Origin: Endozoicomonas arenosclerae
GTDB taxonomy: Bacteria > Pseudomonadota > Gammaproteobacteria > Pseudomonadales > Endozoicomonadaceae
Assembly (NCBI RefSeq): GCF_001562015.1
Contig: NZ_LASA01000091.1
Coordinates: 1-49,353 of the forward strand
Reading direction: 5' to 3'
Length of the DNA stretch: 49,353 nucleotides
Every line of letters begins with the position of its first letter. The stretch's first letter is position 1. The notes under the pieces are model-generated. The model was not told the DNA's origin. It did not search any database and saw only the letters and a program-made list of their open reading frames with translations. A program made the position numbers and the translations under genes. Of this stretch, positions 8,443-17,373 are shown piece after piece.

Positions 8443-9792
8443 ATGCACATACATATTCTGGGAATCTGCGGCACATTTATGGGGAGTCTGGCTCTCCTGG
8501 CCAGGGATATTGGCATCACCGTCAGCGGTTCTGATGAGCATGTCTATCCACCAATGAGCACCCAGCTTGAAGCCCAGGGTATTGAGCTGAAGCAGGGGTA
8601 TCACATTGAGCACCTGGCGGACGAGCCTGATCTTGTGGTGATTGGTAATGCCATGAGCCGTGGGAACCCGGTAGTTGAACATGTGCTAAATAAAGGCTTG
8701 CCCTATACCTCTGGCCCCCAGTTTTTTGCTGAACATATCCTCAAGGATAAGTGGGTCATGGCCGTAGCTGGAACTCACGGCAAAACCACTACCAGCAGTA
8801 TGCTGGCCTGGATACTGGAACATGCAGGCATGTCACCGGGGTTTTTGATTGGCGGTATTCCGGCTAACTTTGGTATCTCGGCAAGAATGGGGGATACTCC
8901 GTTTTTTGTTGTTGAAGCGGATGAGTACGATACGGCCTTTTTTGATAAACGCTCCAAATTTGTTCATTACCATCCCCGCACGACCATTCTGAACAACCTT
9001 GAGTTTGATCACGCCGACATTTTTGAGAATCTTGCTGCCATCCAGAAACAATTTCATCATCTGGTCAGAACCATTCCTGGTGAAGGTCGCATTCTTGCAC
9101 CAGCCAACTCAGAGGCCATGCAGGAAGTGCTTGAGATGGGCTGTTGGTCAGAGCTGGAACAGTTCGGTACAGACTGGACTACCCACTTGAAAGAAGCGGA
9201 TGGCAGCCAGTTTGATGTTCTACATCAGGGCAAGGCAGTTGGGCAGGTTAACTGGTCATTAACCGGTGGTCACAGTGTTGCTAATGGCTTGGCGGCTATA
9301 GCGGCTGCCAGACATGTGGGAGTCCTGCCAGCCCAGGCCTGCGAAGCTCTGAATCAGTTCAAGGGCGTCAAGCGCAGGATGGAATTACTGGGGGATATTA
9401 ATGGCATCAAAATCTATGATGATTTTGCTCATCATCCTACAGCCATAGAAACAACCCTGGCCGGACTGCGGGCTCGATTTGGCAATGATCGAATCAGAGC
9501 GGTGATTGAGCCACGCTCGAACACCATGAAGATGGGGTATCACGGAGATGCCTTGTCGACTTGTGTTCGGGATGCTTCTGAAGTGATCTGGTTTCAGTCC
9601 GGGGCAGTAAAATGGTCTTTGGACGAATTCATCAACAAGAGTCCGGTACCCACGCAGGTCATGTCTTCCACAGAAGATATTATCGACTATTTGCTCAAGA
9701 CATCAGAGAGTGGAGATCATCTGGTCATCATGAGTAATGGTGGCTTTGAGGGGATTCATCAACGGCTGCTGCAAGCGCTGAAAAAGGCGTAA
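8443..9792 (+). CDS. mpl: UDP-MurNAc:L-Ala-gamma-D-Glu-meso-Dap ligase (murein peptide recycling)
   Basis: This enzyme reattaches the murein tripeptide recovered from wall turnover to UDP-N-acetylmuramic acid, using ATP. It is a Mur-ligase family protein. The N terminus HIHILGICGTFMG is the typical Mpl start, the ATP-binding loop is GTHGKTTTSSML, and the C-terminal domain has DDFAHHPTAI. The ATG at 8443 is preferred because AAGGG precedes it and it matches the family N terminus. In-frame TTG 8425 and ATG 8428 would add only a few residues without a ribosome site. ubiX follows after 27 bp, the same pairing as in Pseudomonas. Confidence 0.95.
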   Translation: MHIHILGICGTFMGSLALLARDIGITVSGSDEHVYPPMSTQLEAQGIELKQGYHIEHLADEPDLVVIGNAMSRGNPVVEHVLNKGLPYTSGPQFFAEHILKDKWVMAVAGTHGKTTTSSMLAWILEHAGMSPGFLIGGIPANFGISARMGDTPFFVVEADEYDTAFFDKRSKFVHYHPRTTILNNLEFDHADIFENLAAIQKQFHHLVRTIPGEGRILAPANSEAMQEVLEMGCWSELEQFGTDWTTHLKEADGSQFDVLHQGKAVGQVNWSLTGGHSVANGLAAIAAARHVGVLPAQACEALNQFKGVKRRMELLGDINGIKIYDDFAHHPTAIETTLAGLRARFGNDRIRAVIEPRSNTMKMGYHGDALSTCVRDASEVIWFQSGAVKWSLDEFINKSPVPTQVMSSTEDIIDYLLKTSESGDHLVIMSNGGFEGIHQRLLQALKKA

Positions 9793-9819
9793 GAGCAGCA
9801 TTGGAATAAGGTTTTTAAC

Positions 9820-10434
9820 TTGGCTGAGCGAATTACTCTGGCTATCACCGGGGCCTCGGGTGCCCAATACGGACTCAGGCTGATGCAATGTCTGGTGGCT
9901 GCGGAGGCAGAGATTTTCTGCCTGATCTCAAGGGCAGCAAGAGTGGTCATTGAAACGGAAACTTCTCTGCACTTGCCTTCTGATGATCGGGAGGCGGAAG
10001 CGGTTCTGCTGGATTACTGTCAGGCTCGACAAGGACAGATTAAATTATTAGGCCATGAAGACTGGATGTCACCTGTGGCTTCCGGCAGCGGTGCTCCCAG
10101 CAAAATGATTGTCTGTCCCTGCAGTTCGGGCACCTTGTCGTCCATAGCCTACGGAGCCAGTAATAATCTGATTGAAAGAGCGGCAGATGTTGCTTTGAAA
10201 GAACGCAGAAAGTTGGTGCTGGTGCCCAGAGAGGCACCTTATTCAGAAATTCATCTTGAGAACATGCTTAAGTTGACTCGGATGGGCGCTGTTATCCTAC
10301 CGGCTTCTCCGGGTTTTTATAATAAGCCCGAGACCATGGAAGACCTGGTGGACTTTGTTGTGGCCAGAATCCTGAGCCAGCTGGACATTGAGCAAAAGCT
10401 CATGCCCAGATGGGGTGAGGCCTACATCAATTAA
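9820..10434 (+). CDS. ubiX: Flavin prenyltransferase UbiX
   Basis: This 204-residue protein makes prenylated FMN, the cofactor of the UbiD decarboxylase in ubiquinone synthesis. The N terminus has the [11 protein letters not shown] flavin motif. [15 protein letters not shown] and [15 protein letters not shown] are typical of the UbiX/Pad1 family. It starts at TTG, with AAGG about nine bases upstream. It sits directly behind mpl and probably shares its transcript. Its stop codon overlaps by eight bases the end of the convergent gene at 10427-11308. Confidence 0.95.
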   Translation: MAERITLAITGASGAQYGLRLMQCLVAAEAEIFCLISRAARVVIETETSLHLPSDDREAEAVLLDYCQARQGQIKLLGHEDWMSPVASGSGAPSKMIVCPCSSGTLSSIAYGASNNLIERAADVALKERRKLVLVPREAPYSEIHLENMLKLTRMGAVILPASPGFYNKPETMEDLVDFVVARILSQLDIEQKLMPRWGEAYIN

Positions 10435-11308
10435 ATCTTTGTTGAAGGTTATGGAGCCAGAGAGCCAAGGCATCCAGATAAAGTATGACTCGGGTATCCG
10501 GATCAGCTGACTGGGCTGCCACTTCTGGCTCGAAGGCTTCTGGGATTTCCTGCTTGACGACTTCCAGCTGGTACTGGGCATGGGGCTGATCAGAAATGAC
10601 CAGTGTCCTGCCCGGTTTGGGAGTTGCCTCCATCCAGTGAATCAGGGTGTCTCTGGTGTTGGCCCTTTGCCAGTGCTGGTTTTTCCAGACCCGGGGCGAG
10701 TCGATAAATTCTATTGGCAGAGCTTTCATCGCCTCAGGAAGATCCATGGCTTCAAAGAGTTGTCTTGCGCCTTCTGTCTCGGTAATAGGGCGTGCTGCTT
10801 CTGCCCTTTCTCCCTTCGCCTGCTTCCCAATACTGCTGGCAATCAACGTGTCTATTTTATCAATGCCATCGTTCAGAGGACGCTGTCCCACCAGAAAGAC
10901 GATTTTGTTAAATCGCACGCCTTCGCCCCAAAGTCTGGCCAGATGCTTAAGCCGTCTTTCCATTCTCGGAACCGTAGCGCCCAGCAGCAGGGTATATTCA
11001 AAATGGTCTGAAGACGGCAACAGTTCATCTACAAGATTTAGCTCTCTGAGTGAATTCATAACCACCTGATGCTTATCATCTGTAAGCGCCAGGTCCTGCA
11101 TTTCCCAACGTTCCTGACCGGGCTTTCTGCGCCACAGTTGTGAGGCCGATATAAGGGATTCCAGAGAGCCGGAATGAGAGATGCCGACTTCGTCCATTAA
11201 TGTTGATAAGCCTGACAGCTTCAGGTTGTTCATGACAGCGCCAGAATCAAGAAGCAGGTGGTCAGAGAAGCTATTACGAGGGGGCATAACGTCCTTCCAT
11301 GAAATCAA
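10427..11308 (-). CDS. DUF218/YdcF-like protein, paralogue A (no signal peptide)
   Basis: This 293-residue protein is clearly paralogous to the next gene (11435-12346). Both share [13 protein letters not shown]-like, [16 protein letters not shown]-like, [15 protein letters not shown]-like and [10 protein letters not shown]-like segments and the same C terminus, LWLHNLQQR. The layout (a LLGA/VLGG segment, then FLVGQRP, then NTRD) resembles the DUF218/YdcF fold. The similarity is weak and the function is unknown. Unlike its paralogue it has no recognisable signal peptide. Possible starts are at 11308, 11287 and 11233. Differences along the whole length suggest an old duplication. Confidence is high for the gene and low for the family. 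Confidence 0.75.
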   Translation of the reverse strand: MISWKDVMPPRNSFSDHLLLDSGAVMNNLKLSGLSTLMDEVGISHSGSLESLISASQLWRRKPGQERWEMQDLALTDDKHQVVMNSLRELNLVDELLPSSDHFEYTLLLGATVPRMERRLKHLARLWGEGVRFNKIVFLVGQRPLNDGIDKIDTLIASSIGKQAKGERAEAARPITETEGARQLFEAMDLPEAMKALPIEFIDSPRVWKNQHWQRANTRDTLIHWMEATPKPGRTLVISDQPHAQYQLEVVKQEIPEAFEPEVAAQSADPDTRVILYLDALALWLHNLQQRFN

Positions 11309-11434
11309 TCAGAATGAAGTCCAGAATTGGAGAGATATGCAGTTTTTCGGCAGGGCAGGAAGGTGATTTAGAGGAGAGATGCATGTTCACAAAGCTCCTC
11401 AAGTTTAAAAAAGATGCTTTTCTGGTGAGGTGGG

Positions 11435-12346
11435 TTATTGAGCTTGAGCGATTCTTTGTTGAAGGTTATGAAGCCATAGCGCCATGGCATCCAGGTACAT
11501 GATCAGCTGGTCGTTGGCACCGGATGCCTGAGCTGTTGCCTCTGTCACGAAACCTTTGGGGAGCTCCTGCCTGATCACTTCCTGTTGATAAAACAGATGT
11601 GGCTGGTTGGATACGATCAGTGCAGAACCAGGTTTGGGGTGGCTGCTCACCCAGTTTTTAATGCTGTCACGAGTGTTGCCACGCTGCCAGCGATCCACTT
11701 CCCAGAAACGGTCGGTTGAGAAGAAGGTCACCTTGAGCTTGCGCATTGCCTCAGGCATGTTGCTGGACATATAGACCATCTCAGCAGCTTCTTTTTCTGT
11801 AGCGGGGCGGGCTTTTCGTTTTCTGTCTTCTGAAGCATCACTGCCAATGACTTTGGCAACCAGCAGCTCGGTCTGATCAATATCATCAAGAGTGGGTCGC
11901 TGGCCGGACAGGAAAATGATGTGGTTAAATCGAACTCCTTCATGCCAAAGCTTGATTAAATGCTGGAGGCGGGCACTCATTCTGGGAGCTGTGCCACCCA
12001 ATACCAGTGCGTAATCAAACTGCTGTTTTTCAGGTCTGGACTCATTGATTAATCCCAGGGCTTCCAAATAGTTGAATACTTTTTTTCTTTGCTCTTGTGA
12101 GAGTTTCAGGTCTTTGACCTCCCAGCGCTCCTGATCGGGTCTTCTGCGCCACTGCTGGGTTGCCTCAACCATAGAGTTGAATTCTTTCTGGTGAGGGGTG
12201 TCGGTTGCTGTCAGCAGAGCAGACAGGGTTTCAAGCTGCTGCTGACTGAGAGCGGGATGATTGGCCTGAACAGGGGAAGCAAGGAAAACAGTCAGGAAAA
12301 GCCCTGGGAGAAAGGGCTTAAACCATCGGTACGTGCTGAGCATCAT
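11435..12346 (-). CDS. DUF218/YdcF-like protein, paralogue B (exported)
   Basis: This 303-residue paralogue begins with a typical Sec signal peptide: a basic start, a hydrophobic stretch at about 8-24, and cleavage near ASPVQA-N. The body keeps the shared motifs YALVLGGTAPRM, HIIFLSGQRP and GNTRDSIKNW, and the C-terminal LWLHNLQQR. It is predicted to act in the periplasm, whereas paralogue A appears cytosolic. DUF218 proteins such as SanA and YdcF are linked to envelope processes, but the assignment is tentative. It is separated from paralogue A by 126 bp, and both are probably transcribed together. Confidence 0.78.
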   Translation of the reverse strand: MMLSTYRWFKPFLPGLFLTVFLASPVQANHPALSQQQLETLSALLTATDTPHQKEFNSMVEATQQWRRRPDQERWEVKDLKLSQEQRKKVFNYLEALGLINESRPEKQQFDYALVLGGTAPRMSARLQHLIKLWHEGVRFNHIIFLSGQRPTLDDIDQTELLVAKVIGSDASEDRKRKARPATEKEAAEMVYMSSNMPEAMRKLKVTFFSTDRFWEVDRWQRGNTRDSIKNWVSSHPKPGSALIVSNQPHLFYQQEVIRQELPKGFVTEATAQASGANDQLIMYLDAMALWLHNLQQRIAQAQ

Positions 12347-12397
12347 TGTTATTTCATGAGTCCATTTAAAAGACTTCAGAATAGATCAGTTTTTGGC

Positions 12398-12703
12398 TCA
12401 GTGGGGCAGGGTAGGGGGCGTCGACTTCGCCACAGCCTGAATCAGACTTTGATCAAGATCGGGAAGCGCCCAGGCCTCTGGGTAATTCTTGGAGAGCTCA
12501 TCAATCATGACCGAGTACTCTTCTGCGGGCTTGTTCAGAAGGTAGGTCAGGAAGGTATAAATGCGGTTGGACATCTGTTGGTTGAAGGCTTCCATCTGCT
12601 CGGAAGTGATGGCTTTGGCCTTTAACGCATCATCCATAACCGAGTTACGGGTACAGTTTGCTGCGATCATCAGGGCCAGTTTTTTGACGGTATCATCGTT
12701 CAT
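12398..12703 (-). CDS. Hypothetical 101-residue protein
   Basis: This is a small acidic, mostly helical protein with no signal peptide or membrane segment and no family I recognise. A good ribosome site, GAGGAAG, lies about five bases before the ATG, which supports it as a real gene. It lies 51 bp upstream of the DUF218-like pair on the same strand and may be co-transcribed with it. Confidence 0.65.
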   Translation of the reverse strand: MNDDTVKKLALMIAANCTRNSVMDDALKAKAITSEQMEAFNQQMSNRIYTFLTYLLNKPAEEYSVMIDELSKNYPEAWALPDLDQSLIQAVAKSTPPTLPH

Positions 12704-12956
12704 GGGACTTCCTCAGCTCGTGTTGTCTTCCTCTATTCAGTGTAGATCGGTTGGATTCCATCAAATTAAAGAAAGATCTTTGGAGAAGAGGCTATTTGAA
12801 AAGAAGGGCGGAGAGGAATAAGGAAAGAGATTTGGAGTTATGGTGTTTTTAAGGGGCCACGAATACTCGATACCAGTCCAGACCTGCTTTCCACTCTGGT
12901 GTATAAATCATGACAGTAATCTGATGCATAGGGCCTGAATAACTTATAGGTTTTTC

Positions 12957-13496
12957 TCAACTATTGTCCAAAGCCCTGAGCTTACGAAGCAGATAAAAGG
13001 GGACGGGACGAATAAAGTTATAAATGAGAAAAGACAGAGCGGTGATTATTGTTCCAAACCCTGTCGGTAAAACTGCACCAAAAGTCCATGTCATGCCCAG
13101 AACAAAGCCAAGGAAATATTCTGCTCTATAAATAGGTAAGAACAAGGCGAGCAGCAACATGCCTGGTCCCATAAAAGAGGCTACTTGATTGAAACCACTC
13201 ACAAAGGCTGCTGACAGAGTCACTCCGTAGAGGAAAGCGCTAAAAAAGCCAATAGCAATAGTATAGGAATATACGCCAGCTTCCCGTTGAATGACTTTTC
13301 CTGTTAGAAACCATGTGAGAAACGGTAAAAAGATAGCTCCCCACAGGTTAGAGATGGCCGGCATATCGGATCGATGCAGGATGTAATGACGAGGTATGCC
13401 ATCATGAAAAAACTGCCAGCTCAGCAGTGCCCAAATGGATACTGAAACCAAAAGAGTGAGGTAGATTCTGGAGCGCATCAGAACGGTATTATTCAT
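12957..13496 (-). CDS. Hypothetical integral membrane protein
   Basis: This 179-residue protein has about five hydrophobic helices (near residues 8-28, 48-66, 77-98, 105-122 and 130-158) and a basic C terminus. No catalytic motif or named family is recognised. The ATG overlaps the stop of the upstream acetyltransferase gene by four bases, so the two are translationally coupled. Coupling to a GNAT enzyme does not by itself reveal its function. Confidence 0.75.
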   Translation of the reverse strand: MNNTVLMRSRIYLTLLVSVSIWALLSWQFFHDGIPRHYILHRSDMPAISNLWGAIFLPFLTWFLTGKVIQREAGVYSYTIAIGFFSAFLYGVTLSAAFVSGFNQVASFMGPGMLLLALFLPIYRAEYFLGFVLGMTWTFGAVLPTGFGTIITALSFLIYNFIRPVPFYLLRKLRALDNS

Positions 13497-14050
13497 AGAT
13501 CATCGGACGGTTGGTTATAAAGGTACTCAGAGGATAAAAGGGCCAGTATGCTGGTATTCCACCATCGATTCCTGAAGTAGCGGTGCTCTATGAATTCAGC
13601 TTCTTTTCTGAAGCCCAATTTCTCACAGAGAGCAATGGCAGCCCGATTTTCAGAAATGGTTTCTGCGTATATCCTGTGGGCATTCAGCTCCTGAAAGCCG
13701 AAGTTCAGGATTGACTGCATAGCTTCCTGAGCAATACCCTGTTGCTGAAATGTTCTGTTCAGGCTGCAACCAACAGAGGCCTGTCGGTTGTCTTCTAATC
13801 TGATGCCTACGGAGCCTATCAGCTTGTGATCCGATTTCAGGCAAATAGCCAGGTTGTAGTTTGTTCTGGGCTGCTCATTGGCTTCTGAGATAAACATGGC
13901 TAAAAGCTTTTTCCAATGTTCTGGCGAACAGTCCTTTTCGCTATAGAACCTTTGGAATTCGCTATCAGAACTCATGGCTGCAAAGTCTTCGAGATCGCCC
14001 TTGTTGTAGTCTCGAAGAAGCAGCCTTTCAGTGGCTAATTCAAACCTCAT
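13493..14050 (-). CDS. GNAT-family N-acetyltransferase (RimJ/RimL-like)
   Basis: This protein of about 185 residues has the RimJ/RimL arrangement. It opens with TERLLLRDY; the acetyl-CoA region includes CSLNRTFQQQGIAQEA, a variant of the QxxGxA/G motif; LNAHRIYAETISENRAA and CEKLGFRKEAEF follow. Such enzymes acetylate N-terminal amines of ribosomal proteins, small molecules or antibiotics, so the substrate cannot be named. ATG 14050 is preferred because it brings the family's usual start; GTG 14068 would add six residues. Its stop overlaps the membrane-protein gene by ATGA. Confidence 0.88.
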   Translation of the reverse strand: MRFELATERLLLRDYNKGDLEDFAAMSSDSEFQRFYSEKDCSPEHWKKLLAMFISEANEQPRTNYNLAICLKSDHKLIGSVGIRLEDNRQASVGCSLNRTFQQQGIAQEAMQSILNFGFQELNAHRIYAETISENRAAIALCEKLGFRKEAEFIEHRYFRNRWWNTSILALLSSEYLYNQPSDDL

Positions 14051-14107
14051 TCTTTGAGTCACTTTCACTGAAGTGGTAGCCGTTGGTTTTTCTAGTTAGA
14101 AACATAA

Positions 14108-14590
14108 TTATCTGGTGAGGGTTCCTGTGACTTTTGTAATAGCCAGCTTGCCATCTTTCATTTCTATTGTTGCTTCTTCTAGAGTATTTGCTGACACAAA
14201 TGCTGTGTAAAAAAGGAATGATTCAAAGACTTTTCCTGAAATATATGCTTTGTCATTATTGATAGTAACATCAAGACTTTTTCTACGATAAATATAGTTT
14301 TTGGCAGAAGCTAGCCCTTTTCTGACTAGTGAAATGTATTCTTCCTTGTTTAAAGTTAATTCCTCGCTGCTTCCAAAAAGAGGGTCTGACATCGTTATCT
14401 CAACATCACTGCTAAGGTGTTTGGAGAATTCGTCTATATTTTTAGCCTTAACTGCATCATCAACTTGCTGAACAAACTGCCTTACATTTTGTTCAGAGAG
14501 TAAAGAAGAGGCAATGCTGGAGTACGTGAAGGAAAGGAGTATAAAAAATAAGATTGTGTGCTTTTTTATTTCTTTGTAGAGAAGTGTCAT
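14108..14590 (-). CDS. Exported NTF2-like hypothetical protein
   Basis: This 160-residue protein has a signal peptide at about residues 1-28 (a lysine-rich start, then a hydrophobic stretch, cut near SIAS-S). The rest has the alternating helix and strand pattern of the NTF2/SnoaL-like fold (DAVKAKNIDEFSKHLSSDV followed by strands). No catalytic residues are assigned. The gene is more AT-rich than its neighbours and has no evident Shine-Dalgarno sequence, which may mark acquired DNA. Confidence 0.7.
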   Translation of the reverse strand: MTLLYKEIKKHTILFFILLSFTYSSIASSLLSEQNVRQFVQQVDDAVKAKNIDEFSKHLSSDVEITMSDPLFGSSEELTLNKEEYISLVRKGLASAKNYIYRRKSLDVTINNDKAYISGKVFESFLFYTAFVSANTLEEATIEMKDGKLAITKVTGTLTR

Positions 14591-14988
14591 ATGAAATAAT
14601 AACTTTTAATTACTTAAGTTTGTTTATAGTGTGGCTAATGAAAGAAGTTAATAGTATGTATGCTATTAGAAAAATTCTCAGACTAAAGGCACGCTACCGC
14701 CCTGAGATTGACTGTTAATTAAACAACAGTGGAGTACCTTCCCTAAACTCTACGACAGCTTTCAGCTTTTTCTGTGGGCTATTCTGCCAGCCTTTTCTAA
14801 GTATTTGTAGGTGAAAATACTTATCTTTTTTCCTGCGGATAGAATGAGCTGCCTGGTCAGTTGAACGTTTGAGTCTTTGTTTCAGACAAAGCTCTCCAGG
14901 CCCATAACTATTCAGGCAGGAACTTAAGCAGGAAAATAAGCTCTAATTCTCTGGTTATCTCTATAAATTCATGGTCAGGGAGTACTCT
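14591..14988. other. AT-rich divergent intergenic region with an orphan terminator-like hairpin
   Basis: The spacer separates the NTF2-like gene (-) from the kinase-like gene (+) and should hold both promoters. At 14798-14831 a 9-bp inverted repeat (TAAGTATTT with AAATACTTA) is followed by six T residues on the + strand, although no + strand gene lies upstream. The 14-mer CCTGAGATTGACTG at 14701-14714 recurs at 16295-16308, just past the kinase-like gene. Confidence 0.4.
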
Positions 14989-16299
14989 ATGAATCGATCG
15001 AATAAATTCTATCTTGTTGTTTTTGCAATAATTTCTCTTTTTTTTGGTTTTGTCTCCAGCCTTTTTGCGGCTCCCGGGCAAGAAACGTTTACTGCTTATA
15101 TTCTGGACATGGAAGATCAGTTTATTCCCAAACTGAGTCAATCCATTGCCACTATGAAGCTAGGGGAAGGGAGTATTGAGTTAAGCCTGTTGGGACGTGT
15201 GGATGATCGCGAGTATTATCGCATTGCCCGTTCTCGTGCAGCTAATCCAGGTAGAGTCGATATGGATTCCGATGAGGAGTATCACCTGGTTGTGTATAAG
15301 TCTTCGAGTTTTGAAACAAAGGACTTATCGGTTGAATTCAATGAATATGGGAAAAGCTGGTTCAATCAGTATCCTGAAGTCACTCTGACGACAAAAACCA
15401 ATGTGCCTGTGATCATGAATGGCATCGTGAATATGGTGAATCTGGATCATGCTCAATCAGGGGCGCCCCATCAATTTCTGGAATTGCTGGGTGGTGTTGC
15501 TCGCCAGGTACCTGTACTAAAAAGGCTGGATCACCCTGTGATTCTCAAGCTGGCCTATGATCCTTCCCAGACGGGCTCTATACCCGTACTGGAGTTACCG
15601 GGTAAAAACTATCAGGATGCTTTTGAAGCATCGCCCAGAAGCCTTGACCAGACGCTGGCAGATATGACGAGCCTGGCCTCAGCCCTGAAGCATGCTCATG
15701 AACGTTCTATTGCCCATGGTGATATAAGACTGGGGCATGTTTATTTAAAAGAGGGGCAGGTTCTGCTGACACACTTTGAGCGTTCCAGTGATGTCTCGGC
15801 TGAATCCGGTGCCCAGAAGTTGGGTAGAAAGAAATTCACTTTCTACAACAATGAATATCATGCGCCTGAGTTGCGATATCCCAATGGCTTTGGTCAAAAG
15901 TGGAAATATACCCATGCGACACTGGAAGGGGATGTCTGGTCTTTCGGAATGATGTTGGCTGAAGCACTTTATTTGACACCTGTAGGCCATGAAATGGCTC
16001 TGGCTTCTCGTGTAGGCCAGCCTTTATGGCAGCATTTTGAACGTGTTTCTTCTGAAGATATAGGGTCTGTGGCTGATAAAGATAAACAGTGGGAGCAGGT
16101 GCCCTTAACCCGATATTTCCGGCATCTGAAAGCGGACGCTCCTGCTTACAAGACAAAGCAGCCCAGTGACTATGAAGCAGAGATTCTCAAGGCAACGCAG
16201 TCCATCATAAATGATTGTACCCATCCGGATCCTGCTAAAAGGCCCGATGCCCATGAGGTTTTTGAAAGGTTAAATGCGATTAGACACAGTTCATCCTGA
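14989..16299 (+). CDS. Exported protein-kinase-like protein, predicted pseudokinase
   Basis: The 436-residue product starts with a strong hydrophobic signal (about 8-27, cut near FAA-PG), so it is secreted or anchored in the membrane. The ATG at 14989 is chosen because AGGGAG precedes it and the signal peptide then begins correctly; ATG 14971 would add six residues. The second half has a eukaryotic-like kinase pattern. A possible VAIK lysine is Lys187 in VILKLA. The catalytic loop is HGDIRLGHV (Asp245). An APE motif lies at 292-294, DVWSFG at 315-320, and the late arginine in KRPDA at 418. The catalytic-loop Asn is His250 and the DFG motif reads HFE (His262), so both usual magnesium ligands are missing. 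ATP-dependent activity is doubtful. Bacterial symbionts and pathogens export such proteins, but the role here is unknown. Confidence 0.82.
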   Translation: MNRSNKFYLVVFAIISLFFGFVSSLFAAPGQETFTAYILDMEDQFIPKLSQSIATMKLGEGSIELSLLGRVDDREYYRIARSRAANPGRVDMDSDEEYHLVVYKSSSFETKDLSVEFNEYGKSWFNQYPEVTLTTKTNVPVIMNGIVNMVNLDHAQSGAPHQFLELLGGVARQVPVLKRLDHPVILKLAYDPSQTGSIPVLELPGKNYQDAFEASPRSLDQTLADMTSLASALKHAHERSIAHGDIRLGHVYLKEGQVLLTHFERSSDVSAESGAQKLGRKKFTFYNNEYHAPELRYPNGFGQKWKYTHATLEGDVWSFGMMLAEALYLTPVGHEMALASRVGQPLWQHFERVSSEDIGSVADKDKQWEQVPLTRYFRHLKADAPAYKTKQPSDYEAEILKATQSIINDCTHPDPAKRPDAHEVFERLNAIRHSSS

Positions 16300-16321
16300 G
16301 ATTGACTGCATTTTTGACAGA

Positions 16322-16350
16322 TAAAAAAAGGCGGACCCGGGGGCCGCCTT
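16322..16350 (-). terminator. Rho-independent terminator (minus strand)
   Basis: A GC-rich stem (AAGGCGG at 16328-16334 with CCGCCTT at 16344-16350) is followed on the minus strand by a run of seven T residues. It lies 130 bp beyond the end of the LpxL-like gene and points in that gene's direction. The + strand side has no T run. Confidence 0.75.
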
Positions 16351-16479
16351 AATGGTTATGCTCGCCGAATCAGATGGTAACTGACTCGCAATCAGTCTAG
16401 TGTCATCTTCATGAACTGAATATGAGCGCTGTCGTTCAGTAGTCCAATCTTGAATAATCTTTACCTGCTCCAGACGCTT

Positions 16480-17373
16480 TTATGACAGATCCGGTTTGGG
16501 CTGAGTCAGCAGGAGCCCTTTGATTCGACTGACCTTCTTTTTCAGTTGGAAACGATCGTAATGCCAGATCCATAGCTCGGGGTGTTCACGAATGACTTGC
16601 TCCATTCTGTGAATGATTTGCTGCAGATTATGCTGAGCGTCTTCTTTCCTGTTCCCGCTGTTACTCAATTCAATGCGCTCAAAATGAAGCTGCCATTCAT
16701 TGTGTTCAAGTGTGCAATAGTGAAATAAAACAGGAGCATTCAGTAGTTGGGCTGTCATGATGCCACTGGCTGGAGCCTGGGTTTCATGTCCGAAAAATGT
16801 CACGGGCATTTCTCTTGAACGCAAATCGTTGTACAGGAAAATGGCTTTTTTCTGTTTCAGTAACTGGAAAATAACGGTGGGATCGCCTTTGGCAATGGGA
16901 TCAATGCCTACTTTTTTTAGAAGCCCCTTACCCACTGTATGGGTCAGAGGAGAGTGTTTGCCCGCTCCAATCAATGTTGTAGTCGGAATGCCTATTTGGG
17001 TGGCTGCCATTGTACCCAAGTCGGGAGGACCCATATGAAGGGAAATAATGATTGCGCCTTTGTTCTCTGCTAATGCCTGAGTCAACACATCCTGATGATT
17101 CAATTGATAGGGCTGTTTATCCAGTTGGGGCAGAGCTAGTACGTAATCGACGGTGTGCCGGGCAGATTGGCGAATAATCTGTTTTATCTTTTTTTCACAA
17201 AGGTATGGAAGAGCCTGTTGAATGGACGCTCTGGCGATATGGTTTTTTTGAAGACGAAGAGCATAGGAAAATATCAGGCTAAATGCTGAGTAAGCTGTTT
17301 TGGGTATTCTGGTCAGTAGCCTGACCAGATAGTTAGCTGCTACGTTTTTCCAGCAGTTCAGCTTCATAGGCAT
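16480..17373 (-). CDS. LpxL/HtrB-family lipid A acyltransferase-like protein
   Basis: This 297-residue protein belongs to the lysophospholipid acyltransferase superfamily that adds secondary acyl chains to lipid A at the inner membrane. The catalytic HX4D motif is present as His113 and Asp118 in HMGPPD. ELWIWHYDRF near the C terminus resembles the usual W-x-H-R/Y-F ending of the family. The N terminus is moderately hydrophobic, compatible with membrane association. It is monocistronic, with its own terminator downstream. The exact acyl position and substrate cannot be told; some family members act on other lipids. Confidence 0.85.
   Translation of the reverse strand: MPMKLNCWKNVAANYLVRLLTRIPKTAYSAFSLIFSYALRLQKNHIARASIQQALPYLCEKKIKQIIRQSARHTVDYVLALPQLDKQPYQLNHQDVLTQALAENKGAIIISLHMGPPDLGTMAATQIGIPTTTLIGAGKHSPLTHTVGKGLLKKVGIDPIAKGDPTVIFQLLKQKKAIFLYNDLRSREMPVTFFGHETQAPASGIMTAQLLNAPVLFHYCTLEHNEWQLHFERIELSNSGNRKEDAQHNLQQIIHRMEQVIREHPELWIWHYDRFQLKKKVSRIKGLLLTQPKPDLS

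Noticed and set aside
10580-11069. Two long + strand frames opposite paralogue A
   Set aside because: Both are antisense to a gene whose protein matches its paralogue; neither has family motifs or a ribosome site.
16322-16350. Terminator assigned to the kinase-like gene (+ strand)
   Set aside because: The T tract is on the minus strand only, so it was given to the LpxL-like gene.
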